DNA from: Platycnemis pennipes
Taxonomy: Eukaryota; Arthropoda; Insecta; Odonata; Platycnemididae
Assembly (NCBI GenBank): GCA_933228895.1
Contig: OW121857.1
Coordinates: forward strand, 806,001-870,000
Length of the DNA: 64,000 nt
Direction of reading: 5' to 3'
This document shows positions 1 through 12,600 of this stretch, in pieces (position 1 is the first letter of the stretch; every line of letters begins with the position of its first letter). Made by a program: the position numbers and the translations under genes. Under the pieces are notes generated by a model. It did no database searches and was not told the DNA's origin. It was given only the letters and a program-made list of their open reading frames with translations.

Positions 1-249
1 ATCATTTATATCAGACCTTCTCGTCAGCTTTGACGTAGCCTTTTTCACCAAAGTCCTTCCTACTCCTGAATCCGTGGTTTTAGTAAATTATCTGACGTAG
101 GAACTTGTTTCTAAATAATATCCAAAATAAACATAATTCTGTTTAAAAAACGCGTTCTTCTGTTGCCGAGGAAAGATATATAGGAGGCGCTGCGGAAGGA
201 CTTCGACTGTCGCTGGTGATCTTTGTATCGAGAAATTAGAGCAAGTCTC

Positions 250-660
250 CATTGCATGGGGTACAGTGGTACAGCAGTTCGTCGACATATCCCTGGTGAT
301 GCAGGAGCAGCCAAGAGAGCAGTGCCTTGAAACAGCGGTGGCGTAAACAAGGGAAAAATGCAAGCCTAAAGTTGCAGTCACCATCTGGTAGGAGTCCACA
401 GGATCTAATCTAATGTATCTAATCGCCATGGAACTTTCTTTAAATGTTGGTCATCCACTAGCATTTGGCTAAACATTTTTTCAATGTCACCAGGAAATCT
501 AAAACTTAAAAGTTCACAAAAGATAAATAAATTGGGCCTGAGCCCTCTACTGGTTCTTTGTGCTGCCACAAAGCCAAACGTAGCGTAGTTGTGGAGGTGA
601 CTCCCTCGAAATGATATGGTGTAGTAAAAAAATGTCAGGAGATCACGTGTTGTAAACAAA
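250..660 (-). mobile_element. BEL/Pao-type LTR retrotransposon, RT fragment (decayed)
   Basis: Reading the minus strand, one frame gives AAQRTSRGLRPNLF, then LLSFRFPGDIEKMFSQMLVD and DQHLKKVPWRLD. These correspond to BEL/Pao reverse transcriptase blocks, in which a DIEKMF motif is followed by DDQxxxxxLWR. Shortly downstream another frame contains GYVDELLY, which may be the YVDD active site with the last Asp lost. Frames are mixed and no LTR or other domain is visible, so this is an old fragment. The class call rests on motif memory alone. Confidence 0.5.
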
Positions 661-1039
661 GCAAAGGGTGGGTTGTGTGATAGAGCACGCTGTGTTGTTG
701 CAATCCCGTTGTTAATAATTTTACTGCGACTGTGGTGCTTCTGCAGATTGAAATGATAATACTTCCTCCCTGTTTTATATGCTCTTGTTAACCTCAAATT
801 TGGCCGAATTCTGCTGGCAAAACATTCGTATAATCTACAAAAGTGTAAACGCTCACTAGTCTGAAAAGTAACAGTGCTGATCCCACAAGACCGCTAGAGA
901 CACCTATTGGCAGCGTGGGTGGATAACGGAAACAGATGAAGGCTGACCATTCGGAGACATAGAGAACAGATATCAGCTGAATACAACGTAGGAAAATTTA
1001 TTATTGCGATTCAGTAGGAGAGGCCAAGAGCAACGTTAC

Positions 1040-1660
1040 ACAAGACAAAAACACCAAAGGAGGTGAAGGAGTTTCTTTTTTACCGAGGAAGCCGGGCAAC
1101 CAGCAAAGGATAAGGCAGGAAAGCCATGAGGTGAAGAAGGCATTTTGCCAACTGAAGAATCTACTCACAGCTCGAATCACAAGCGATGAAACACTTGGGA
1201 CGAGGAACACGGGCTGGCCAGCGATGACAGAGCATTCCACGAAATGAAGATGTACGTAAGCTTGGAAATGAGGAGATACTTTATTAAACCTTGCATCTGA
1301 AGTATGTTTCTGTATGGCAGTGAGGCATGGACGATAACTGGAGCAGAGAAGTCAAGGCTGGAAGCGTTCCTAACTTTGTGTCGATGAGTAATAACGACGT
1401 TGAAGTGGACCGACCGAGTGACGAACGCTGGAGTCCTAAGAAGAGTGGGGGAAAAGGGAAGTCAGCTGAAAACTTTGAAAAGAAGGCAGAACAACTGCAT
1501 CGGCAATGACATGACGGACTGATGGTCGAGGGTCAAGGAGAAGCGGAAGAGATGTCTAAGACAAGTTATGAGGAATGAAGGGGGAGTAGAGGTTGGCCGA
1601 AAGGAAAATCCAGACGTGTCAAGCCAATCTTCTGTGAGACAACATAACATTTGCACTCGA
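1040..1660 (+). mobile_element. RTE-like LINE, 3' part of RT and C-terminus (decayed)
   Basis: Mixed + frames give EVKKAFCQLKNLLTARITSDE, then [21 protein letters not shown] and [19 protein letters not shown]. The better-preserved copy in locus B (43184-46544, minus) has the equivalent blocks [37 protein letters not shown] and [15 protein letters not shown]. Stops and frameshifts are frequent. Confidence 0.7.
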
Positions 1661-3630
1661 TGAAATTGGATTCCAGTTGCAGTGTCCAGTGCAGCGAGTT
1701 TTCATCCTGGATTCCAGTTGTTGTTTTCAGAGCTCAAGAAGACGCCTCCCGAGATGCGATCCTTCGACTCTTGACTCCTCAGCGGTTTCATTCAATTTAA
1801 ACGTCGTCCACCACATCTTGTACAGGAGCCGATGGTTTGAACTTCACCGTCCAATTAATTTAGTCGTTAATTTTTAACGCTTATTCCAATGAAAAAGTAT
1901 ACTTACTTTTCCTTCAAGTAATACGGTCTAAAGTACGCCCTTTCAGTCAAAGAAAATTTGCCACGTACTGTCATGAAGAGTTTTTACAATACTACCGCTC
2001 TGGCAAGATTTTTGGAGATAGTTTTTAAAGCGCAATCTTAAAACTGAAAAATGTGAACTTATAGTCCGGATGTAAAAAATAGGCTGTGACGGGCTCCTAC
2101 GTATCAATAACAATTTCGAAACAGCCGTAAATTTCCCCTTAAGATTTTTACATCACGTTAATGCTTTTAAATGCTTTTCAATTACTTCTCATTATGTCCC
2201 CCATATTTTTGTCACCACAATTTATTTAATTTTTGGTCCCTGTGAACTTCTCAAGTCAATGGTGTGAAGTTCAAAGTTTCGAGGAGCATCAATTTAATGG
2301 GATTCTAATTTTATACTTCCTGTTCCCACCTATCCCTTCCAAAATCATTTGAATGTCATTAATGCTTCGCATGACCATCCTAAAAACATTTGCCAAAATC
2401 ATTTTTTCCACGAACGCCTAATAAATCTTACTGCCAAAATTAATTTTCTGGGATTTTCACGACAGCTGCTAGCTCCTTGCAAAATCCATACAGCTCCTGA
2501 TGCCTATCTTTTCTGCGTTTTAAGAACCAAATTTGGTTTGCTTTTCAGCAGTATTGGCATCTATCGGATCTGTATTCGTGTGTACTGGTAAGCTGAGAAA
2601 CAATTGTTCCCACGCACTCTTCAGTTCCTTCCCCGACGTCTCCTTTCTAGGAGACGCCCCTTGTTCCTGGCTGGAGCCCCCGCCAAAGGGAGCGTGCAAC
2701 ACACACGAGTTGGGGTCCGAAATCCTACGGGCCGGAACGAGTCCTTTTCGCTCGAGGTTGCGGCAGGGGGGGAAGTTGTCAGGCGGATGTGACGAGTTGA
2801 ATTGAATGCTGGGAGAGCGAGGCAGGGAAGGAAGCGAGATAAGGCAACGGACGCCTTAGACGCCACAGACAGCCAATGGGAGTGCTCTCCCGTCGGTCGG
2901 CGCCGGACTTGCTGCTCCGTCGACGGAGGAGTTGTGTGAAGGCTCCCGAAAAGAGTTGTCGAGGCTTCCAATTGAGAGGTTCGCTTCACGTGCTCTTCGG
3001 CGCAAGTGGCGGCCTCCCTCAAGAACATTCAGAACTGAGAAAGGGAAGCCACTTGGTCACGGATCGGTCACTCATTATGCGCTTCCTTGCAATGACGACA
3101 ACGATATCGTGCTTCACCTGTTTCGGCATCCCAAATGCTTCCCAGGAAATTCATATCCCAAAGTACTAAAATACACATGGTTAATAGCAGAGCATGGGAA
3201 AATGGTATCATTCTGGTCACTGAAGAAGTCGCGGTCGAACCATTTCACCCAACCCAGAACCCAAGACAATCTCGAGGCGGGGTGTAATTTCTTGGCCCGA
3301 ACGTCACTGATCCGACAAGTCGCAAGAAATCCTAAGTAGAGGTAATACCGTGGGGTAAAAAATATTTTCCATTACATAGAACATACCAGTAGTGTCTATA
3401 CTTTGTCGCAAGTTAAGGATACATTATTATATTTTCGTGGGAAGATGGATTGATTTTTTTGCTCGTGAAAGTTAAATGGAAATGAGATAGTAGCACTTGA
3501 AGCATTTAACGATCTTCTGTCGTACAATAGAATTTATCCTTAATTTGCTAGCCCTCAATCGCCTGTTAAGGATCTGTTATAAGGGTGATTTCTCTGGCAC
3601 ACGGCTAACGACCATGTCTTTTTATTTCAG
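1661..3630. other. No identifiable gene; upstream/intron sequence with a GC-rich patch
   Basis: No PC2 exon, RNA gene or known mobile element was recognised. About 2620-3060 is distinctly richer in GC and CpG than the surroundings and has overlapping open frames on both strands (135 codons on minus, 2621-3028; 135 on plus, 2932-3339). None shows a recognisable domain. The last 30 bases contain the acceptor of exon a. Confidence 0.4.
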
Positions 3631-3668
3631 GGGTTGATTACATGCATCCGGACCTAAAGCACAATTAC
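3631..3668 (+). CDS. amon: PC2/amon exon a (start of catalytic domain, after the Asp motif)
   Basis: The acceptor is tttatttcag ending at 3630 and the donor is gtgagt at 3669. The exon completes a Gly codon and reads [12 protein letters not shown]. In convertases this follows the D-D-G motif, so the catalytic Asp is in the previous exon, which I could not find between 1 and 3630. The exon is only 38 nt and ends in phase 0. The following intron is 26,894 nt. Confidence 0.93.
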
Positions 3669-6600
3669 GTGAGTAATATTTTTAATGCTTTATTTTTTTA
3701 GGCTCAGCTATGATGGTACATTAATTCCATTTCATTAATAAGTTTTTCATAACGAGAACCAAGGCGCGAGAAGAGCTTTACATAGAAAGTGAAGAGATTA
3801 AACGGAATACAAGACCCAAGCATGATAAAATAGCATAATTATACTACAGTGATAGAATAATTAAATAAATTTTAAAAGGTGAAAAATATCCGAAGAAATG
3901 AGACAAGCAGTGATCGAATAATATTTCAAGTACTTTGTATTTCAATGCAATTTCAATATGTATTGTCGCCAACACCGTACATACCCAGGCACACCTACGC
4001 TTAATTGTTATTGCAAGTGAGAATAAACTTCTGCCAAGTCATCTCCAATAATGACGTGCTCACATAACATCCGTAAGCGAAATTGCCGTGCGTGCATAGA
4101 AGCAGTGACAAGTGCTTTATAGTTCTCCTAAGTTGGCGACACTGGTGAGCACGAGACGTATGGCATTGGTTTTCGGACATTTTGAGTGGCTGCATTACTT
4201 GTTTCCATTCCACGCTTGCCTCTTCCATTCACATCCAGGAGAATGTCGGGACGGGGAAATTTTTCTCTTCCTGCGAACGGAGGATTCAACCGCTGCTGTT
4301 GCTTTGCTAGGGCACGGAATCATTCGACTGGGAAGAGTGTGCCCGCAGCATTAACCCCAACTACTGGCAATGCCTTGGCGTCGAACCTGTCGCAGGTCTC
4401 AGGCGGAAATGAAGCCTCACTTACACCCCTTCCGTGGTATCACGTGTAAACTCGAGCAACTGTGAATGAAACATTTGTGTGGAATATACAAAGGTCTTCT
4501 TTTGTCAGGAATAGGTCTCAATTCCACAAAGTTTGCCCCGACACCGCTAAGGCTTCCTGGGTAACGCTAGAAGGCCCTCGCTGAATGTATGCAACACGGC
4601 TCCTGCACGAATTCTTCACTCGTCAGCTTTTCTCGAACGGCGCGGAAACGAATCTAAACACGCTTGGCTGGGCGAGATGCAATTTGGTGTCCTGTACAAT
4701 TCGGGTAGTGCTCCAATTGTGAAATAATAGACTTGTCATGTCAATCAGGCATGTTATTTCATTCAACAAGCAATTTAACCTCACCATCCATTTGATAGCT
4801 TCACAAGCAGTGATGTACTTGGCTTCAGCCGTACACAAGATGGCAGTTGCAAGTTGTTAAAGACACGTAAGAGCAGTGACTTCACAGAACTCTAGTTCCT
4901 TATTTTGGAACATGTGAGAGAAATATACTGGTCCAAAACCCTCTTCAAATTGCCAAAATCTTCGGTGGAGGGGAGTTCGTCCGTCGGAGTTTTGTCTCGA
5001 ATCAGCACACCAATGCAGAGCTGTGTTCACTGCTTCGCCAGAAGGTTCAATGGACAAGGGGTTCTTTGCATGAATCGTCGATCGTTCCGCTTCAACAATA
5101 TGAGAGATGTGTGTTGTTGATGCTTATAATGTTGTTGATGCTTGTAAGACATTGGTGGTGGTTCTACTTGGTCATTCATTTGCTCGGAGTTGGTATGCAG
5201 AGGCATTGTAGGTTTTTGGCGCGGATATACTGTTTATGAAAGATTTAAAGCTGTTGTAAAAATGAAACCAATTGCTAATATCATGGGTTAAGTCTGAAAA
5301 ACGAAACATCGTGCAGTCAGTTAGATATTTGGAACCCATTACCTTTCTCGGTCAGAATGGAAGGTACTTGAAATAAATCTTATATTACAGCACCAGAAAA
5401 AGGAGCAGATGAAAAAGCGGTCTTTTTTTAAAACCACAGTGAAATAAATTCAAATATCACGTAATTTCCACAGAGTAAGAGAACGCCTTGGTAGCTCAAC
5501 TGGTAGAGCACCTGGCCGGAAATCAGGGGGTTCGGGTTCGAGTCCCGGGCAAGGCGAATGATTTTTCTCTCTGTGGAATATTTGCTATTTCACAATGAAA
5601 TTGTGATTGTGCTTAGGGCATTCATCATCATTCGACAACAGGTTCGTTGGGCTTTGCTCTTGCGTTGGAATCTCGTATTCCCCCTCCTTATACACATTTC
5701 AATCTCCTCTCCATACGAGGTTGCTATTTCCATCATTCTTTTTACCCTGGACGATTATTGTCCTCAGGACGTAATATATCAAGACATGACCGAAAAGATT
5801 GTCCCATCTTATTTCCAGAATTCTCGTCAGATAGCGCCACATATTGAAGGCTTCCAGCCTTTGATTCTCTGTCGCTGTTATACCTTTTCTTCCACTGCAA
5901 AGGACGATCCAGATACAAGTTATAATGAACCTTACTTCAATTTCATTTCTTCTTTGCTCTAAGAGTGCTCTATGTCTACTCCATCTCCTCTTTGCTTCGC
6001 TCATCGCTAGTTATTCATTCCTGTTGTCAATACTCGTTCAACTCTTCTAGATTTTTCTTTGAATGTAACAATGGCCTCTGCTTTTTTCAACTGTGCACTA
6101 CAACTTTGTTTTATTTTCACTGTCCTTCGCGTCATAGCTGTTTACTATCTTCTGTAGGTTTACTAGGGTCTTCCGTAAACATATTTCTACCTCAGCTATT
6201 GACGCCATGCCATCGCTGGAAGCACTAATGTTAATTTTTCGTCTGTGGACATGACCTCCTGAAGCATTCTCTTTGACTTCTTTGATGGCTTTCCCGGCGT
6301 ACATATTCTTAACCATTATCTGCTCGAACAACATTTGGGTAACACGTAAATGTGTACCAGTGATGAGTTTAAACATTATGTTCTCTTTCAAAATAATGGT
6401 GCAATCATAATGACCGCATTTAACTTAAGTGATCAACTTCTTCATAGGATATTCTTTTCAGCGGTGCATATAGCCTAGTTTAAAACAATTCTGCAACATT
6501 CATCTCCGTCTAAAATAGCTCGAAGGTAACCGTATTTCTCTTTCATGCAAAATTATTTTTTTTAACCTGTTGGAGTTGTGTTCAAAGTTCATATTAGGCC

Positions 6601-9600
6601 TTGTTAGATTACGAATTGAATAATAATAGCGTTTTGTGCGTACATATAGTTGTCCTTCACCTCTCCTGCATCTGACAAAGTATCACGCAGACCTATTCTG
6701 TAATTTTTACTCCAAATGGAGATTAATACGGTTGGATTCACTCATTGATTCAACCCGAAGGTTGGTCTTTGATGGGTGAGAGTAGAGCTCACCCCGGACC
6801 GAGCCACAGGCATGTGAATTTGCACATACATTCAGGGTATAAGGTCCTATCTATCCCTGTTTTCCTATTCCTATCCCTGGGCCACCTCGCACTCCGAGGA
6901 TTTTTACCCCATACCACATACATGGTGCGTAGCTTTTCAACGAAAGGGAACCCAAAGCAGTCATCCCGGCATTAATGTACACCAGTTTAAGAGGCGATAC
7001 AGCATTCTATGGCATTCAACTGTTGAACATGCACCAAGTATTTTCATTTGAACTAGAGCAGTGGCGAAATTGTGTTTTTATATATTCCCCTCACTTGAAT
7101 TTTGGACATAATAATTTCGACCACAAAAATTATTACGCACAATTTTTGCAATAATATTATACCAAGTATAATAATGAGCATGACCTATTTTATTTGAATT
7201 TATAGTCATTTAAATCATTATTTTGATTTTTGAATTCAATTTATGAATGTGCATTACGGAAATGTGCAAACGGGCCTCGGAAATTTTCTTCACGCGTTGA
7301 CGAAATAATTGTTGTTGGAGAAGAATGAATCCACTCCTGGAATATCCCGTAAGTGCACGCAGCGCCATATTACGTAGACATTTGACATAATAGCTGCGGT
7401 GCAAGGGTTGAGAAAAGAAAAGGAATGGGAATCTCTTCCTTGGGGAGCAATGCGCTACCTAACGGATTTGCATCAATATTGAATCAATAAGGGTCATTTG
7501 TACCAATGTGACGCTCTACAGCTTACCAACCGAAGGAACTGCGATCACTATCATGCCGAGACCCTATGGTGACCCGCTCCAATCGCGCACCGCTCTTCCG
7601 GCGTGAAAAGAACTCTAGTAACAGCTAGCTCCAACTACATAACTAGTGACACCATTCCAATGCGGCTTTATATTAATGAATAGATATGCTTAGAAACTAA
7701 GAGACAAAAAAATAAACATAAATAGGGAAAAATTCCCCGCTGCGGAAAATATCATGAAGCCTACTGAAAAGTGACTTCTATCTGTGAGAGGACTAGTTTT
7801 TTCAAAAAGCACAAATTATGTAAAAGCAATAACGAAGATGAAGCAGCAGATCTGTTAACAAAGACACAGCGAAGTGGCCGACTGTAGGACTTGAGGTGGC
7901 GAACAGCAATTAGGGCTGGCGGTGCACGGCCTGCTGCTGCAGGTGCACGGCTTTCCTCGTGGCGCGCGCATTCGTTCCAGGGAATGGGCGGGAGCGTGCG
8001 AATCGTCAAGACACGGTGCAAAGACACGAGTGCAATAAAGTCAATCCTGGATATCCTACAGTGAGAAGTCTTCTCCCCTCCGACTGTCTCCGAAGGAGGA
8101 CGGAACGCAAAAGACGCATTTCCTTCGGTTAGCTCAGCGTGTCCATTTCGCGTGACACCGGACAGCAATCGCAATCGTAATTCCACTCCTAGCGTAAGGC
8201 GTAACGTAACGAAGTTTGCCTATCCTCCACCCTAAGCAAGTACGATTTTGGAAATGCCATAGACTATATTGTTCAAATGCAGATTGTGCAATCAAGATCA
8301 TTCGTTTCGAAGCTGTCGGTCGATGCAATAATCGGTGCTCTCATCGTCGAGAAACTGCTGCTGCGATGGCTGTCTCGTCGGTGAAGCTGCGGTTGTAAAT
8401 CTCTCACTCATGTGTCATGAGATTTCGTACCATTAATTCTGCTCCTAGGTTGATCGTTCACCTGACTGATTGTCGGCAATATCTCTTTTATTCGGTTATA
8501 CTAGAAAGCCTCGTTGATGTTGATTCAAAATAGGTCACTATGGACAAAAAAATCGAATCAACTTCTTTACCACTGCTACAGTTTTTTCATTCAATGCATT
8601 TCGTTACCCATCGATTAATTCCCTCCGTCAATGTAATCCATTTCATGTATGTGTCACTTGTACTTAACAAGCCTCGTTCAATAGTTTATGGGTCGACATT
8701 TCAGAGAACTATTGCGCGTATATTAAGTGGAAGCTTTTTTACTGGTTCATTGCCTTGGTTGAACGCAAAGAATCGTTTCATGAAATTTCGTCCTATTAAT
8801 TCTGCTCCAAGGTTGAAATTCCCTTCCATGAGTGCAACGGACGTCCGAGGGGACGATTTTAAGGGACGACACTCATTTCACTACAGGCGTGGTAACATTT
8901 ACTTACCGGCTGTAGTACTGCGATGTGGAAGGCAAGAGGAAACCACCACATTATTATCCCGAGGGGTCGCAGGTACTCCACTCTTTCATTTATTATCAAG
9001 ACGTGATGGAACCCTCTCGAGTAAAATATTCCGGAGGTAAAACAGTCCCCCATTCAAATTTCCGGGCGGGGACTACCCGAGAGATTGCATCAGTCAAGTG
9101 TGATAGTCATTTTAGGGTAGGAACGTGGAACGAGAGATCCCTACGGGCCTGCGGAAAATTGGAAAACCTGAAGGTGGAAATGCGGAGAATGCACCTGGAT
9201 GTAATCAGCAAAATGAAGTGGCCCGAAGAAGGAGACTTTTGGAGTGGAAGTTATAGAATTATTCACACCGAATCACTGGATGGTAACGCTGGAGTAGGCA
9301 TAATACTCAGGAAGAGTACAGGACTGCTTGTGAAAAGCTTCCTGCAGTACAGTGAGAGGATTATAATGGTGAAGATTGAGACCAAGCGTACAGATATCAT
9401 TGTGGTACAAGGTTACATGCCTACGTCATGCCTATGAGGATATCACAGAAGTAATAAAGCACGTAAAAGGAGAAGAAAACTTAATTATTTTAGGAGACTG
9501 GAACGCTGTCGTTGGCGAAGGTAAAGATGGTAGAATAACATGAAAATATGGCTTGGGGAATTGGAATGAGAGATAAGAAAGACTACCGGAGTTCTGAACA

Positions 9601-12600
9601 CAACATAAGTTGGTGGTTGTCTAAGGTCTAAAATACATATCTAACGTCCCCATTACAGTTAAGGACATAAAAAACCTCGCAGTGGACTGTGACATAGCCC
9701 TCCAAAAAGAAAAATTTGGCACTAAACATACTGTGGCCGAGATTCTTCAAAAATACGCAGACACAGCAATTTCTTCTTCCCAAGGTTTCCCTGAGTTCAA
9801 AACGTTGAATTCAATTAAAAGCACACTTCGTTCTAATGATTTAATCATTCAATCAGCAGACAAAGGCAACGCAGAAGTCATAATGGAAAAACAGACTTAC
9901 ATTGAAAAGTGTATGGATTTTATCAACAACAATGATGTGAAAGTGCTTCAATCAGACCCTACGGCCAAATTTCAAAAGGAATGCAAGAATGCCTGCAAAT
10001 CGTGTTCTTTGCTGTTCAACCCACGTGAAGTGTTTCTGTATTTTCAAATGAATCCCTCTGCACCTAAGTTCTTTGGTTTGCCTAAAATACACAAAAGTGA
10101 CATACCAATAAGGCCAGTAGTGTCTAATGTATCAGCCCCCAACCACCTGATTGCCAGAAAACTGAATGTCATCATCAAACAACATTCAAAATTCGTCCCC
10201 AAACACTCTGTGATTAATTCCTTGGATCTAGTGAACAGATTATCAGATCTAGTGCTTCCCGAAAATTGTATCCTTGTCTCCTTTGACGTGTGCAACCTTT
10301 TTACGAGTGTTCCACCAAGAGAAGTCCTCAGGTTAGCGGAAAAGTTACTCATTCAGAAGTCAGTCCCTCTTCCGGTCATTGATGAAATATGTACAATACT
10401 CAAGATATGTGTTTCCCAAAATTACTTCAAGTTCCAAGGTAAAGTGTTTGAACAGACAAAAGGGTTGGCTATGGGCTCTCCCCTGTCCCATCTCTTAGCC
10501 GACATCTACATGGACCACTTTGAAAGTGAATTGTTCACCTCCATTCATCCTTTAATCAGGAACGTGTTACGTTGGTATCGCTATGTAGACGATGTTTTTT
10601 GCGTGTGGTCAGGTACGCATAGGCAACTAGACAAATTCCTTGCCCACTTGAATTCCTTATATACCAATCTAAAATTTACATGCGAAAAAGAAGTCAGTGG
10701 TTCCTTAAACTTCCTGGATCTAACCATTTCAAAAGTCACTAAAAAACTAGAATTTTCAATCTTTCGGAAGAGCACTTCCACTGATCTAATAATTCATGTC
10801 AACTCTAGACACCATTTCTCACAAAAACTTGCCGCTTTCCATTCTATGATTCACCGCTTGGTCAATATTCCGATGTCCATGTCAAATTATAACAAAGAAC
10901 TACTAACTATTAAACAAATAGCCCGTAACAATGGTTACGAAAACCAATTGATTGATAAACTTTTATCTAAAAAATTAGCAAAAACAGCCATTAACCATAG
11001 TTACAGCTCGCAAACAAAAGAAAATCCCAATGCAAAGTGGAAACGACTTTTATATCTGGGAGATATTTCCAATAAGGTTTATAATAAGATACCGAAAGAT
11101 TCAGTTAAATGTGCCTTCTATAATAAATCGAGCCTCAAAAGCCTGATCTCTCGTACAAAAGACGCAACTCCAGTAATGGAAAAAAGTGGCATTTATAAAT
11201 TGACGTGTGAATGTGAAGCTATATACATAGGACAAACAGGTAGGGATTTTAAAGAACGAGTAAAAGAACATGAAGCTTGCTTTAGAAACAAAAACGCATC
11301 GTCACTTTTCGCAAAACATTTATTAGAACATGGGCACAAAAGTGATTTCGTTCCCGAAATTTACACCTCGAGAAGAAAGGAAGAAGACTGGACTCATTGG
11401 AACAGTTAGAAATTTTGAATAGTGCGTCAAATTGTGAAGTGGTTAACGAACTTTTGTATGCCTCCCACTCCCCTCTTTATGACCTTCCTATCCTCCACGC
11501 CTGACAACCCCCCCCCCCCCCGTATTCCAGAGTGCTCCCCACAGGGGTTCCCTATCCCAGCGAACCGCCAACTCCACCCTGACTCATCCTTTCCCACGGT
11601 CCAACCTCCCACCTCTCACGATTTGCTGATGACATAGCTCTCATAGGAGACAGAGAAGGAGCTGAATAAGACGCTAGCAACCAGCAACTGGACAATGGCC
11701 AGTTATCATCTGAAGATCAATAAGAAGAAAACTAAGATATTGGTGTGCAGCAAGAGAGAGGAGGCCAAAACCAACGTTATACTAGGAAAACAGAAACTGG
11801 AAGAGGTTAAAGAGTTCTGTTACCTGGGAAGCAGAGTAACCAACGATGGACGAAGCAAGAAAGAAACAGTGAGTAGAATAGCGCAGGCAAAGAGGGCATT
11901 CTATCAAAAGAAGAAGGCCTCGTATGAGTTATATGGAGCAAGTTGTGAAGGATATGAAAGAGAGGAGCTACGTTAATATGAAGAGGTTGGCCAATGGAAG
12001 AATCGAGTGGAGGGCTGCGTGAAACCAATCCTAGGATTGTTGACCCTTGATGATGATGATGATGACATTTTTATCAACATTTTGGAACAGAAAAAACTCC
12101 ATACGGAATAAAATTGACTTTTAATCATCTTCAATAACCCTTGTGAATGAAGTCTAGGATGCCACTTCCGATGAATTGAGGGCATCAATGCATAGGCAAA
12201 CTTCATCAGAGGCTGTAGAAATTGAAGCGTTTTGTGCCGAGGAGGCGGGAACCTTTCCTTACCAAGTATTCCCCATTCTGGCTTCATTGCCTGCATGCCC
12301 ACTCCTGTACCTTCCAGCATACTTGGTTACCTTCATGATCCTGCAGACTCCGGAAAACTGTTCCCGTTTTTGTAGAGGCCCGCACTCAGGAGTACATCAG
12401 CAGAGCCGGCTTAAGGGGCCGTGGGACATGATTATTTTTTCGCTTTCGAGTGCTGAGATGATGGAGACAGTTTTTCCGTCGACCGGTAGAGTTACCAGAG
12501 TCGGCGCCTACCCAACCAGCCATACTTTTGTTTAGTGTCTCCTCTACGCTTCAATTCTTTGCGCAGAGGTGATGAGGCAATAACGACCCTTCCCTCTCAG

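Noticed and set aside
2621..3028. CpG-island promoter of PC2
   Set aside because: The patch is GC-rich, but the PC2 start must lie upstream of an exon that is itself upstream of 3631, and no TATA, initiator or first exon could be supported here.
2621..3339. Overlapping 135-codon frames in GC-rich sequence as a host gene
   Set aside because: Frames exist on both strands with low-complexity Arg/Pro/Ser composition, as expected of GC-rich noncoding DNA; no domain was recognised.
1..3630. Upstream PC2 exon with the catalytic Asp (D-D-G motif)
   Set aside because: I looked for the expected block ending in a split Gly codon before exon a and found none; it is probably outside the window.
5488..5562. 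Functional tRNA-Ser(GGA)
   Set aside because: No long variable arm, C at position 33 and an acceptor-stem mismatch; kept only as tRNA-like.
11508..11521. C homopolymer as an element boundary or CRISPR-like repeat
   Set aside because: A single mononucleotide run; no repeat-spacer structure exists anywhere in the window.
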